Origin: Watersipora subatra
Lineage: Eukaryota; Bryozoa; Gymnolaemata; Cheilostomatida; Watersiporidae
Direction: 5' to 3'
Assembly (NCBI RefSeq): GCF_963576615.1
Contig: NC_088712.1
Span: 31,029,870-31,093,869 of the forward strand
DNA length: 64,000 nucleotides
Position numbers and translations under genes: made by a program. How positions within the stretch are numbered: the stretch's first letter is position 1; each line of letters opens with the position of its first letter. The notes beneath the pieces are model-generated. The model did not search any database and was not told where the DNA came from. It saw nothing but the letters and a program-made list of their open reading frames with translations. This document shows, piece after piece, positions 11,690 to 23,187 of the stretch.

Positions 11690-13416
11690 TGTTTTTGAAA
11701 TAGCAGTATACATGTATTAGCGATGCTCCCACACATGTAAATGTCAAGAGATTAGTTGATAGGTAGGAAACTTAGCAATTACAATACATTCCTACAGCAT
11801 ATTTTATCTCTCACTACAAAAACAAGTATGCATTAACAACCATTGCTTACGTGCTGCATACGTGTACAATATTCTTATCATTTGATTGTGGAGTTAGGAT
11901 TATCTACTCAATCCATAGCAACACTATTAGTAGGAGCACAACTCATATTCAGTCCCTCCATTTATATAGAAGTAGCTTAATAGTTAGATTCATTTTATGT
12001 CTAGCAACTAAAGAAGCAACATCATTTAATTGTATGCTAATAGTTGATCGATCAACATGTATATTGTATCATAATTGTATCATATATTGTATCATGCAAT
12101 CGGATAGGCACCAATAAGCATGCAAACTAGATTTAATTTTCTATTATAACATTTGAAAAAATGTGTAGGAATCATTTTAAATCAGACAGAAAACAAAAAC
12201 ATGTCATTATAGCATAAATTGGGTACCGTAAATTGTTTGGAGACAGCTTTATAATTTGAGATTCTTCATATATTCAATTTTTATTTCCTCTTACACTAAA
12301 GAACATTATGGGCGGAGCTAACTTGAATGGGGCGTTGCGCAAGCGCCCGTTGATAATATACATGCAGTAGGATCTACGCAAGTATCTTAGCGCAGTGTCG
12401 TATAAGGACGGGTCCCTATACGACACTGTCTTAGCTAGGATTAGGGTTCTTTACTGTTCACTTTCATAGCTCAATTTCACCACAGGCGTAATCTCTGGCT
12501 CCCGTTCTTTATCGCTAGCTCCGTTTCCTGTTTGCAAGCGATGGCAAGCTGTATTATCATGGCTTTGTTCTACACGGTCCAACTATCTTAAAATTCAGCT
12601 ATTTTAATGATATATCCTACATACTGATTTAATCGTTAGTACATTAGTTATTTCTTTGTTAAAAGTATATTTTGAAAATTAAAAATGGAATTATTGTGCA
12701 AAATGTAAGTTTCAAAACATCTAAAAAATTAAAAAAACCGTTTTTAATGTGTGTAAAAAACTCAGTTTTGATTTCGATCAGCCTGCATATCAATATCCCT
12801 TTCACTCACAAAAAGAGGTGAGTTGTGCACACAAAAATTACGTTTTTTGCAAACTCTAAAGAGGTGTGCACAGCAAGACCTTTTAATATAACTTACTCTG
12901 ATCTCCGACTGTCTAAGTAAGTTTGAGTTCAGATGACATAAACATAATTGAGTTTCGGTAATCATATGCCAAGGAAATACTTATAAACATAATTATGCAA
13001 GAAGGTATATTTATACTTTAATTATACCAACTCCGGTGACTCTGTCAATAGCTAATTTTAATCGTTCTATTTCTGTTCCAATTCCAAAAAAAAAGTTACT
13101 CTCGCAAAACTATTAAATGCATGACAAAATACTGAAAAATTAGTCACTAATAATAAGAAGAGTTGATCTCTATTCAATTTGGATGTTGTGAGTATACATG
13201 TGTGTGTTTACTCTACCCTTCAACATTATCACTTATTTTTAAGTGCTATATTTTCATCTCCTCAGGTTCTATTCTATGGTCATCGTCAGCTTTGCAGCTG
13301 TGCATCATTTTCTTTTCACTGCCCTATATCTTCATTGTTAAAATACTCCTTTTTAGTCCTTTATGTGTAACAATTGCTTGATTCTTTTTTATAGATGAAT
13401 TGTTTTCGTTTTTATG
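11690..13416. other. No gene recognised; hairpin at 12393-12428
   Basis: AT-rich apart from a more GC-rich patch at about 12300-12560. The patch holds a 36-bp inverted repeat at 12393-12428: 17-bp arms CAGTGTCGTATAAGGAC and GTCCCTATACGACACTG with one mismatch and a 2-bp loop. A 14-mer TTATGGGCGGAGCT at 12306 recurs at 15151. No exon is supported. Confidence 0.45.
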
Positions 13417-14313
13417 CTTCACATGGCTGTGCAAGCTACTGTAACTTCATATGGCTGTGCAAGCTACTGTACCTTCACATGGCTGTGCAAGCTACTGTAC
13501 CTTCACATGGCTGTGTAAGCTACTATAACTTCACATGGCTGTGCAAGCTACTGTAACTTCATATGGCTGTGTAAGCTACTGTACCTTCACATGGCTGTGT
13601 AAGCTACTGTAACTTCACATGGCTGCGCAAGCTACTGTAACTTCATATGGCTGTGCAAGCTACTGTAACTTCATATGACTGTGTAAGCTACTGTAACTTC
13701 ACATGACTGTGCAAGCTACTGTAACTTCATATGGCTGTGCAAGCTACTGTAACTTCACATGACTGTGCAAGCTACTGTAACTTCATATGGCTGTGCAAGC
13801 TACTGTAACTTCACATGGCTGTGCAAGCTACTGTAACTTCACATGGCTGTGTAAGCTACTGTAACTTCACATGGCTTCGCAAGCTACTGTAACTTCACAT
13901 GGCTGCGCAAGCTACTGTAACTTCACATGGCTGTGCAAGCTACTGTACCTTCACATGGCTGTGTAAGCTACTGTAACTTCACATGGCTGTGCAAGCTACT
14001 GTAACTTCATTTGGCTGTGCAAGCTACTGTAACTTCACATGACTGTGCAAGCTACTGTAACTTCATATGGCTGTGCAAGCTACTGTAACTTCACATGGCT
14101 GCGCAAGCTACTGTAACTTCACATGGCTGTGCAAGCTACTGTACCTTCACATGGCTGTGTAAGCTACTGTAACTTCACATGGCTGTGCAAGCTACTGTAA
14201 CTTCACATGGCTGTGCAAGCTACTGTAACTTCATATGGCTGTGCAAGCTACTGTAACTTCACATGGCTGCGCAAGCTACTGTAACTTCACATGGCTGTGC
14301 AAGCTACTGTAAC
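13417..14313. repeat. 28-bp minisatellite, about 32 copies
   Basis: The unit is ttcacatggctgtgcaagct followed by actgtaac, 28 bp. Copies differ at few, recurrent positions (cacatg/catatg, ggct/gact, tgtgc/tgcgc/tgtgt, gtaac/gtacc), so variant units are shared along the array, a sign of turnover by unequal exchange. No element ends or gene features flank it. Confidence 0.95.
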
Positions 14314-14920
14314 ATTTTGCTGCCAAGACATTGTTTTCACAAATGCATGCTCATCTCGAGAGCATAAACAGGCATCATATCTACTGCATATATCTATTAT
14401 GTAGATGTAGGAAAGTAGTGCTATCAAAATGGCTCTTCAGGCTGCAAGTTGTTAATGCAGCTTAATCATTATTAACAAAGGTCTTAGCAGAAAACAGAAT
14501 TTCTCCCAATAATAACACAAATATATCACAACTGACATTTGGTTTCAAGTCCTATTCTTATGGATTTATAATATGTCTATTTTGGTCTTAGACAGGCCAG
14601 ACCAAGTTGTTCTTGCATTGACAATGTCTGCTTTGTTTGTTAAAACCAGCACATATTTTTCTAAGAACACTCTAGTTTGCTTAATTCATTTCATAGCTCG
14701 CATAGTAATATAGCATACTCATTGTATAAGACTATGGAAGTAGGGAGATTTAAACCAAATTAAATTATATATATTAAAACCTATAGTAATGAAATAATAA
14801 TCAAAGGAAACCTTCTTTATCTGAGACACGTGTGAGCAAAGGTGCAGCCTTGGTGATGCGTAGGTCTGGAGGTAGACGCAGGGATAGCATTTGCACAGAC
14901 CAACGGACAGACTTACAGAC
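14314..14920. other. No gene recognised
   Basis: AT-rich sequence between the 28-bp array and the inverted repeat at 14921. No exon, element end or RNA gene is supported. Confidence 0.4.
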
Positions 14921-14978
14921 AGCTCAAAAAAGCGCGATAACAACACTAGCTTGTGATAGAATCGCGCTTTTTTGAGCT
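14921..14978. repeat. Perfect 18-bp inverted repeat
   Basis: AGCTCAAAAAAGCGCGAT at 14921-14938 is matched exactly in inverse at 14961-14978, with a 22-bp spacer. The sequence just to the left has an acagac-rich run (about 14895-14920), as found at the tails of some retroposons. It could be a small palindromic repeat or the end of one; no larger element was delimited. Confidence 0.8.
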
Positions 14979-14979
14979 C

Positions 14980-15839
14980 ATTTTTAAATATTCAATGTTA
15001 AATAGCTTATTTACCTTTCAGAAAAGACTGAGATTATTTTGAAGGCTGAATTTAAATAATAATGAGTTTTAAGATACCCATCTCTATCATTCTAAATCGG
15101 AGTAAACATCCCTAACTTCTGTTCCTATAAAGCTAGGCTATGTCAAATATTTATGGGCGGAGCTTGTTGTGCCGATTTTGTTGTTTTCGGGGCCGATATT
15201 AAAACACTGTAAAAAAGCCTTCATTACTTTAAAGGTTAGTGGATCAATCTTTATTTTGAGTACAAAATTGGAATCAGGGTGTCTGATTTACCTAGAAAAT
15301 ACAATAAAAGTTGTACGTGGTCGTTATGTTTTAATATGAAATTGAAGCTCAAGGTGTCTAGATTAATATCATTCACACTGCGTCATGATCAGACTAATAC
15401 AATAGGATTAGCGACAGACATTATTATCTGCTAATTACTATATAACACTAGCTAGACTTTGTTGAAATTAAAATGGCAATCGAATCAGTTTGAAGACACA
15501 GGGATCTTCTGTGAAAGGCACGGTTAAGTCCATATTGTCAACAATCATTTATTGGATTTATCAAAGAAAATTATTAAAGGTTTATTTGCAACAAAATTCA
15601 CATTACAGTTATTTGGGATCAAAAGATTCACCATGTCTTACTTTGCTGTGTTTTAGGTGCAAAATATGTGAAAATGTGATTACAAACTTTTAAAAGCTAA
15701 AAAAAACACAGTTAATCGCAGCGATCTAGAGTAGAGCAAAACCTTAACGCATTGCTATTTGAAAAGCTTTTCGTAAAAATAACATAATCGAATAAAATGA
15801 ATAACCAATTTTAGTCGCATGCGCGACAAGCACAAGTTA
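14980..15839. other. No gene recognised
   Basis: AT-rich. A second copy of the TTATGGGCGGAGCT 14-mer lies at 15151. A 67-codon ORF at about 15490 has no recognisable features and no splice context. Confidence 0.45.
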
Positions 15840-16184
15840 TTCTGAGAATAATAGTACAGACTTCATCGCAATTACATCATTAAACAAAGACTACTATTAG
15901 CCTGATACAGCTATTAATTATTTTTATGACGTTGCTTTCAAAGTTTTAAAGAAAAAACTGTTAGCTTTGGAGTTAAAAATGAACTTTGAACATGAAACTG
16001 AAATGAAAAATGAATAGCAACAAAAAATATTTGTCAATGATGCAACCGAGTCATTATGAGCAACATTATAGTCATCATTTTGTAGACATTTTTCTACTGA
16101 TCACCTGCTATAATGGGTTCGTAAAAATCAAAGAATGTCAAAGTGGCCGTCAATAGAGGTGGCATTCAAATCGAGGTTTTATGG
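15840..16184 (-). mobile_element. End fragment of the TIR element family seen at 60893-63022
   Basis: Reading the minus strand from 16184, this stretch parallels 60893-61230: the end ACCATAAAACCTC, then the block with gggttcgtaaaa in inverse, then ctactattagcctga with attaattatt. The alignment runs about 340 bp at moderate identity and then fades, so only one end of the element remains or the rest has diverged. A short internal segment present at 60920-60970 is absent here. No target duplication can be shown. Confidence 0.7.
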
Positions 16185-16356
16185 TGAATGCTCCAATTTG
16201 TTCTGGTGCCCCACAAAACTTGGACATGATTGTTGGATATATTCACTAGGCTATGTTTATACCTGATACATTAGCTAGGCAGAAAGCTATACACAAACAT
16301 AAATGTACATATTACTATAATTGATGATGAACCATTATTACTGAACTGACCAGTTT

Positions 16357-16620
16357 TTAAAGACCAGAATGCATCAGTTTTATTCTTGTTTTGTTTGCAG
16401 CTGGCAGTTTTGCTATGCCTGGTGATTTAGAGAGCCTGAGAAGGGAACTGTGGTTAGGGGAAGTGCCAGCCTGTTTTTCTCTGCACCCAAATGATTTGGC
16501 ATCACTTGCATGCGAGCCTGAACCATGCTGTATGATGCTGCCCAGGTAGGTATATTGTACATACATGCGTATTAAACTATTAGCCCCAACCCTGACTTCG
16601 TCTCTTCTCTTGCCTATCAA
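16357..16620 (-). pseudogene. LINE reverse transcriptase C-terminal fragment
   Basis: A minus-strand open stretch reads VQYTYLGSIIQHGSGS and, further on, AANKTRIKLMHSGL. This matches the layout YLGS.i...G ... KtrlfnS.v near the thumb of reverse transcriptases in RTE-like and related LINEs. Only about 85 codons survive, with no flanking RT domain, so it is a small relic. The clade is not determined. Confidence 0.5.
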
Positions 16621-16775
16621 CTCATCTTCATTGGCGATTCATTGTTGACATTACAAAATTATTGAACTTGGATCATGTTTAACTGAATGAGCATGGCAAT
16701 GACCTAGAGCTAATAGACCTAGAGCTAATAGATCTGTAACATGGCATAAGGCTTGCAACGCCTTGTTCCCATATA

Positions 16776-17546
16776 CAGTGGAACCCTGGATCTCAAAGGG
16801 TTCGGTTCTTGACAACTCGGTTTTCGACTAAAGATTTTGAGATTTGTTCGTATCAGAGCTCGAACATAAATTCGATTCTCGACCAAACCAGAGCATGCGC
16901 ATTGAAATTGGAACAGCTCCAAAAAAAGCATGGAAACATTCGTTAACAAACGGAGAAGCAATTTACGCTTCATTTATTCTTTACAAAAAGGGAGGAACCA
17001 TCTGGGACGACGTCTCCTCTGCCAAAGAGATTTGCTAGGGAGATAACCCCTTCAGTCGAGTTACCCTAAATTGTTTTGGAGGAGGATTCTCCTTCAAAGA
17101 TGTGAAGTAAATGTGCCATTGCTGTTTATATTTTTTCCTACGATTGTTGATGTAACTGATCTGTTGCATTTTTTGCTGTTTCAATTTATCAATTTCTGCA
17201 ATTTTTGGTATTGTATCTTAACCGTTAATGTTTTTGATGTTTTTTGAGCAAAACATACGAAATGTTTACTTTTGTTTTCCTTTTCCATCATCATAAATAG
17301 AAAACCTTTTATTAAAATTAAACACAACCTATATCTACCCACTTTTATTTATAGTATGCAGTATACAGTACAGTTTATGGTGTAAAATGTTGAAAAATAC
17401 TTTACCAAAGTTTTTTTTCTCGCCTTGGAACGGATTAAAAGTTACATACATTTATTCTAATGGGAAAGATTGTTTCGGATCGTGAACAACTTTGTTTTCA
17501 AACATCCGTCTGGAACGGATTATGTTCGAAAACCTAAATTCCGCTG
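16776..17546. mobile_element. pogo/Tigger-like MITE, 771 bp
   Basis: The element starts CAGTGGAACCCTGG at 16776 and ends with the inverse CAGCGGAATTTAGG at 17546, both flanked by TA (16774-16775, 17547-17548), the TA duplication of the Tc1/mariner group. Subterminal blocks contain repeated TCTCGAC/TTCGAAAAC motifs typical of Tigger-derived MITEs. The central part is homologous, in inverse, to 31187-31765 in this window. No transposase remains. Confidence 0.85.
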
Positions 17547-17559
17547 TATGTCGCAAGAA

Positions 17560-17920
17560 ACACTGGCAGGATCACAGGGCTAATGGCAGTGAACTGGTAA
17601 CTTCCACGCCAAGTACTCTCGGTAGTTGCCGGCGGTCAACGTAAGAGTTCTGCGCTGTTCAACATTCACAAGGAGCTGCAGGCAAAACCTTCCCGGAATG
17701 CACTGTACAGGTGAAGTCAGCATTTTCAACGCAACATGGCGAGTCACCACTTTTATGCAATCATTAGCGACGCAGTTTTATCTGAACATAAGCTGCTGAC
17801 CCTAGCGCCGCAAGTGTTCTGCTGCGTGAGATTACTGCTCGGGTCTCGTAGAGTGCGGGGAACCAGGCTTGACGCGCGGCGCTATTACATCATCAATGTC
17901 CAAAATTCCTTGTTTGCCTG
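17560..17920 (+). promoter_or_regulatory. CpG-rich patch upstream of ATG5
   Basis: Compared with its AT-rich surroundings this stretch is markedly richer in G+C and CpG (for example gccggcggtcaacg, ctagcgccgcaag, gacgcgcggcgc). It lies about 1.2 kb upstream of the first recognised ATG5 exon on the same strand. It could be the 5' region of ATG5 or an unrelated GC-rich insertion. No initiator, start codon context or N-terminal ATG5 codons could be matched in it. Confidence 0.3.
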
Positions 17921-19083
17921 ACCAATGAAAAACTTTCTGTATTTCCTTTGATGAGACAAAAATGTTTAGGTGATATCAAATATAAAACTTACTTGTTTCA
18001 AAGTTCATTGTTGAGGGGTTGATGAAAGTATCTTTATAGTAAAAGCAACATATGTGTAACATATCGCTGACAGACGACTAGATCATTGGTGCAGCTTTTC
18101 AAATGTCTCTATAGTCATTGTTGTACCTCTGGTCATGTTCGTTTAACAATCAAATATTCAAATTTTGCTTTTAGACAAAAATCTGAATTATTTCATTTGA
18201 ATGAAGACTTCATATACATATGGAAAAAGTTAATTTCCTGCATAGTAAAAGTTGTCAAATGCTTCACTCGTACACCATTTGCGTTTTGAGTCATAAATTT
18301 GAGTTGTCTTACTTCGATTAGCACAGTTGAACTATTGGATAATGAAACCTTATACAAATTAGAAAAGACAATTTTTTTATATGAACATAAAAGCATAATG
18401 GAATTCTTAGATAGTTACTGCAAGTCTGATCTGTAATATTGAACACGTATGTCACTAACACCACTGCTATTGCTTCAAGGTGTTTCCTTCACAAACAATC
18501 GAATATGGGACAGGAAAGTTGGTAGATGTATACATTGAGTGGAAAAAATGAGAAGTTTAACAGGACCATCGTTTCCAACACCCAGCCATACCTCTTGTGC
18601 TTTTGTTTAGGTAACGGTTTATTGAATTAGTTGGGGAGATATCAGTAACAACCGATTGAAACTTTTATTTTTAATATTAAGAAAAGAGGAGACAACTTGT
18701 TATGTTGTTACTACGTGTCAGTGTTTTGTTACTTAGCTAGTAGTATCACTACTAGCAACTCACTACTTACTAGTAGTATACTACTTACTAGTAGTATCAT
18801 AGGATTATTATAAGCCGCTTGCTCCGCAATGATGAGTAGTTGACTAAACTACTCTGAGTAGTGACTGCCATCTCTTTCTGCCATCTCTGCTAATTTATCT
18901 TATTTATTCATGGTTGGTGAGGTTCCAGCTTAGGTCATTGCAGTTGTTGGTGTTTACGCTTGATTCATGATAGTTCAACAGACGGAGCCATAGACGTAAC
19001 AACATACATAAACAGTGAACCAAATAAGGCCTATGCACGTGAGCAAAGAGTTATCTGTTATTATGTTGTCTACTGTGTTTTAG
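17921..19083. other. Upstream or intronic sequence of ATG5; no exon recognised
   Basis: AT-rich, with a local palindromic repeat of CTACTAGTAG type at about 18730-18800. I looked for codons for the conserved ATG5 N-terminus (about 40 residues in other animals) and did not find them here or further upstream. Confidence 0.4.
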
Positions 19084-20725
19084 AGTCAGCTATCTTCCGC
19101 TGCATTTAGAAGAGATCCGACAATATTTCTCACAATATATCAAATCTGATCTTCTGGAGAATGAAATTTGGTGTGAAACGAGCTCAGGAGATAAAGTTAA
19201 ATGGCACCTGCCCATCGGCGTCACATATGACATGTTACACGGCTTACAGGAGTCTACCAGCATTTGGCATTTGACTGTCCACTTCAGTGACTATCCAGAG
19301 CAATTACTTCTTAGATGCCCATCTTTGGATAGCGTCCGAGCCCATTTTCTCTCCACAATAAAGGAAGCAGATGCTCTTAAACATGCCTCAGTGAGTTTAT
19401 CTATGTATATGTTATTGCCCAATATGTCTGTACATACAGACAACCCTTAGTGGTTTGGACCGATACGAACTGGACCATGTGCGGACATTGAAAAATTCCG
19501 GACATTGTTAATTGCTTACTGTACAGCACAGTACATTAAACCGCCTATATTGTCTCGTACACAAACTCCTAGGCTGCAATATGCATATAGAGTGAACATG
19601 AGAGTGTAAAATACGGTTATACCTGCAACAGGTATAACATTAACAGCAGGAATAATAAAAAGAGAACTGACGAAAAAACTCATGCTCACATGTCGCTTCA
19701 GTGATCATTTTTCAGACAGACATGGCCGCATTAACTCTATCAACCAGTCTTTGGACAATCGTTTAGACCTCGGACAATTGTTCAGACCTCGGCCAATTGT
19801 CTAGACCGCGGGACAATCGTCCAGAGCTCAGACAATCGTTCAGACCTCGTACCATCGTCCAGGCCTTGGACGATCGTCCAGACCTCGAACATTTTTTGGA
19901 CAATGAAAAGTTCTCGAAAGTCAAGCTCAAAAATGTGTATGCTCATTATTGTATACATGTATGTACACATTATTGTATATTTGACAGTATTGTATATGTA
20001 CACATTATTGTATATTTGACACTATTGTATATGTACACACTTTTGTACATAAACACACTATTGTATTTGTAGACACTATTGTATATGTAGACACTATTGT
20101 ACATGTATATGTACACACTATTGTATATGTACACACTATTGTACATATATGTAGACACTATTGTATATGTAGACACTATTGTATATGTACACGCTATTGT
20201 ATATGTACACTCTATTGTATATGTACACTCTATTGTATATGTACACAACCATTAGAGTTGATAGAGCTATATGTATGTACTATACTTTTACCCCCACTCA
20301 TTCCATTTATATTACAGGGTGTCATGAATAACATGCTAGAAGCTGAGAATTCACTGCTTTGGACTGGCATGCTCGACAGGAAGTATGAAGATTTTTGGTC
20401 TGTGAATAATCGCCTCATGGACTGCAACACAACCAATCAAACACTTGGTTACAAATATCTTCCGATAAGAGTATATAAAAGGGACCAAACATACAGTCAA
20501 CCCCTAGTATTAGCTGATGGGGAGTCACCCTGTACAGTTAAAGACTTATTGATTAGCTGTTACTTTGACATAAATGATGATATTGCTGTGGTCAGTCAAG
20601 GCATAGATATACCTTTGGATTCTAATGTTTATGAGCTTGCCCAGTCTTTAAGTTATTCTGACAATTTCCTTTATTTATGTATTGCATTAAAAACATCAAC
20701 ACTCCAAGGCCAGACGATCACATAG
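19084..20725 (+). CDS. ATG5: Autophagy protein 5 (ATG5), two 3' exons
   Basis: ATG5 is conjugated to ATG12 and, with ATG16, forms the complex that promotes LC3/ATG8 lipidation on growing autophagosomes. Exon 1 here is 19084-19390, between gtgttttag and a gtgagt donor. It reads SYLPLHLEEIRQYFSQYIKS and continues through VKWHLPIGVTYD and WHLTVHFSDYPEQLLLRCPS to IKEADALKHAS. The Lys of IKEADALKH (codon 19361-19363) aligns with human K130, the ATG12 acceptor. Exon 2 is 20318-20725 after attacag, in phase 0, covering YEDFWSVNNRLMD, YKYLPIRVYKR and LSYSDNFLYLCIAL to the stop. The two exons give about 237 codons against 275 in human; the first ~40 residues, on an upstream exon, were not found. The 927-bp intron holds two minisatellites. 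Confidence 0.93.
19616..19638. repeat. Perfect short palindrome in the ATG5 intron
   Basis: GTTATACCTG and CAGGTATAAC flank a 3-bp loop. It sits between the donor and the intronic minisatellites. Function unknown; may be chance. Confidence 0.6.
19750..19910. repeat. About 19-bp minisatellite in the ATG5 intron
   Basis: About eight degenerate copies of a unit like ggacaatcgtccagacctc. The unit is partly self-complementary (GGACGATCGTCC), so single strands could fold. It is followed almost directly by a second, unrelated array. Confidence 0.85.
19940..20250. repeat. About 18-bp minisatellite in the ATG5 intron
   Basis: Copies of a unit like cactattgtatatgtaca, roughly 16-17 times, ending about 70 bp before the ATG5 exon-2 acceptor. 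Open frames on both strands through it are by-products of the repeat. Confidence 0.9.
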
Positions 20726-21002
20726 AAGAGATAAAAAAGCTATGGTTTTTGAGGCCGAGTTTGTGAATATATTTTGTTTAAATTTTTATAAAAATATTTC
20801 CAAATAGTTTTATTCATTCAGGATATGCCCCTTTGGATAACTTGACCTTTACTTGCCCTCATCTGTTCCATAAAGCAGAATTTATGTGTGTTTACAAGTG
20901 TTCTAATTTTAGATACACTTCTATATATATATATATCTAAGTGTTCGTTTGTTGATCTGTCATTCAGCCAATCATGGTGATGAAATACGCTAATGAAAAA
21001 AC
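20726..21002 (+). other. ATG5: ATG5 3' flank
   Basis: Probable 3' untranslated region and beyond. No canonical AATAAA was seen close to the stop; attttgtttaaatttttata at about 20768 is AT-rich but not diagnostic. Confidence 0.35.
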
Positions 21003-21208
21003 TGCAGGGAGAGGGGGAGCGAGAAAGAGAGGGGGAACGGGAGAGGGAGGGAGAGAGAGATAGAGGGGGTAGAAGGAAGAAAGGGTAGGAGAGAGGGAAA
21101 AGGGGTGGGATATAGAGAGAGGGTAGGTATAGAGTGAGAAAAAAGTGGGGTAAAGAGAGCAAGGATAGGAGGTAGGACAGAGAGAAAGGAAAGAGAGAGG
21201 GAGGGGGA
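21003..21208. repeat. Polypurine (GA-rich) tract
   Basis: About 205 bp almost without pyrimidines on the + strand (gagagggggagcgagaaaga and similar). The long open frame on the opposite strand is a consequence of this composition. Such tracts can form triplex DNA. Confidence 0.9.
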
Positions 21209-21491
21209 TGTATTGGAAGCTCCATAAGTCTCAAGCTCAATAGATGGTCTGATTAATGTTGTTGTCTTTTATTAATCACACATCATGAAAAATTACTGGT
21301 CTTTTTTAGAGTTGGTTTGTGCAAATTTAATATAGAAAAACTGGCGTACAGCTGCTTACAAAGTCTTGATTATTTCAAGCTGAACAATGTTTGTACGTTT
21401 GTTTGTACGTTTGTTTATACGTTTGTTTGTACGTTGTCTCTACGTCTTAGCATCATGTTGCTTTGATATAGATTCCCCCGGCGAGCGGAAC

Positions 21492-21543
21492 GAGCTGTAA
21501 ACATGTCGAGCAAACTGTTGTTTTGCTCGACATGTGACAGCTC
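21492..21543. repeat. 22-bp hairpin
   Basis: GAGCTGTAAACATGTCGAGC pairs with GCTCGACATGTGACAGCTC, with a one-base bulge and a short loop. It is followed at about 21548-21575 by aacaacagtttgtcaggaca, similar to aacaacagtttatcaagaca at about 47860 inside the LTR fossil at 45.3-48.2 kb. Confidence 0.8.
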
Positions 21544-21579
21544 CTCAAAAACAACAGTTTGTCAGGACAGGCCAAGTTC

Positions 21580-22640
21580 GCATCCAATCAGAAGCTCACT
21601 AGCCTCCAAATTAATCGTGTTGTTAGGTGATGAGAATTCCGTCGGTTGTAGATATTGCTCATGATAGATGTAGTGATGATCATTGTGTCAGGGTTTGAAA
21701 CAGTAGATGACCGATAAGTCAAAAGAAATAATAAATTGTAGGATCACGGAACACCACAACTGTTGCAAAACATTGCACTAAGCACTGCGATACAACAAGC
21801 AAACATGAAAATCTAGGGCAATTGCTATGCTGATAGAAACAAGCAGCATGGGAGTTGCCCAACCATCACAGCTGATGCAATGTGAATAAAGGGACATCAG
21901 TTGGATTGGGAGTTGTCTGATCATTATAATGAAGTGCTTACGAATGAAAAACAGCACAAGCTGCTACTAAATCATTATTATTGACCAATACCACCTAATA
22001 TGAAAGAGACTAACTGGCTACAATAATTACTAATGGCTATTCAGTGAAGCAAACAACTCTACAGAGTGTCAAGCACAAGGAGAGGTACATCACCAATATT
22101 ACAGGAGCCAGCTAGATTTACGACTTGTTGGAGCGAAGTAACAGTCAGCATACACCAGATCAGCAACCAGTCATCAGCGAGACAATTATTTACAACACTT
22201 TCTTTAGTATATTTAGATAATGCTTATAACATCATTTTGTTCTAGAAAATGTTGTACTGTATAGCAGTAGAAAAATATAGCATAATTTTTTCATCAACTA
22301 AGATATTGTATTTTATGCAAAAAGATTAATGAAATGCCTGTGAAAAGAATGGCATAAAATGATAATATTTTTCTATCTTCATATAAATTAGCTAGCTAGC
22401 AGCGTCTTGGAATGAGAATCACTGCAAAAATAATTTCACAATGCTACTTCTATTAGTTTTTGAGTTATGGCCAGTTTTGTACAATTTGTTGCCGGACTTA
22501 AAATATTTTTCGCTTGTCGTCATGGGATTCCAAGAACAGTAAGGAATTTTAGCTCACCGCAGAGAATCTGAAACAGAAATTATGCAAGAAATGATGCAAA
22601 ATCCACAAGCAAAACACAACCTACCAATAACCTTTGGCAA
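21580..22640. other. No gene recognised
   Basis: AT-rich, no exon or element ends supported. The 23.2 kb MITE and the GC-rich patch at 22680 lie to its right. Confidence 0.4.
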
Positions 22641-22679
22641 TGACTCAAGGACAAGTATAAAAGTATAAAAAAGGGGCCA

Positions 22680-22800
22680 ATTCGACGAGAAAGCAGCGAC
22701 AAGCTGGCAGCGAGCCAGGCAGCAGAGCAAGAAGCCGGCAGCGAGCCAGGCAGCAGCGAAGAACTGGCAGCAAGCCAGGCAGCAGAGGGGAGGCACAAGA
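22680..22800. repeat. About 30-bp GC-rich repeat, three copies
   Basis: Three copies of a unit like ggcagcgagccaggcagcag followed by agcaag. The surrounding 22650-23000 is GC-richer than its neighbours and ends with aataaataaatcctc. It could belong to an unrecognised retroelement end. The two overlapping minus-strand open frames here look like low-complexity by-products. Confidence 0.7.
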
Positions 22801-23187
22801 AAGGAGCCAAGACAGGAGAAGACTAACGGAAGCCCAAGATAGCCAAGGAGCCGGCAGAACACAGCTTGCCGAGGAAACACACAGCAGATACGATTCACCC
22901 AAAGAGGTGGCAATCCAGGAAGCCATAAAGCCCTGAGAAGAGAGCTTATTCAGCTCCCTGCCATCAGAAAGAGCTACCGCTGCACACCTAATAAATAAAT
23001 CCTCATTGAAGCTACGGCCATAACAAATAGGGCTAAGTATACTAGCATACTGTAATTTTTGCTTGAGAATCTTGACAGAATAATTGTTAGTTTGACTTTT
23101 GAAAAAAATAGAGTTCACAGACACTGCGAAACAAACCACCTGTGTGTTGTTGTCGATTATAAGATAATTACTTGCAGGCAGTTACAG

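Noticed and set aside
12306-15165. TTATGGGCGGAGCT at 12306 and 15151 as paired GC-box promoter elements
   Set aside because: Two occurrences of one 14-mer without nearby genes is not evidence of promoters; more likely a trace of a dispersed repeat.
17736-17921. 61-codon frame starting MASHHFY as the ATG5 first exon
   Set aside because: No similarity to the conserved ATG5 N-terminus and no donor in a fitting phase was found.
20818-21240. 140-codon minus-strand frame rich in Ser/Leu/Pro
   Set aside because: Composition by-product of the polypurine tract at 21003-21208.
22554-23139. Minus-strand frames of 119 and 164 codons resembling hydrophobic membrane segments
   Set aside because: They overlap in different frames over the three-copy GC-rich repeat; no start or splice support.
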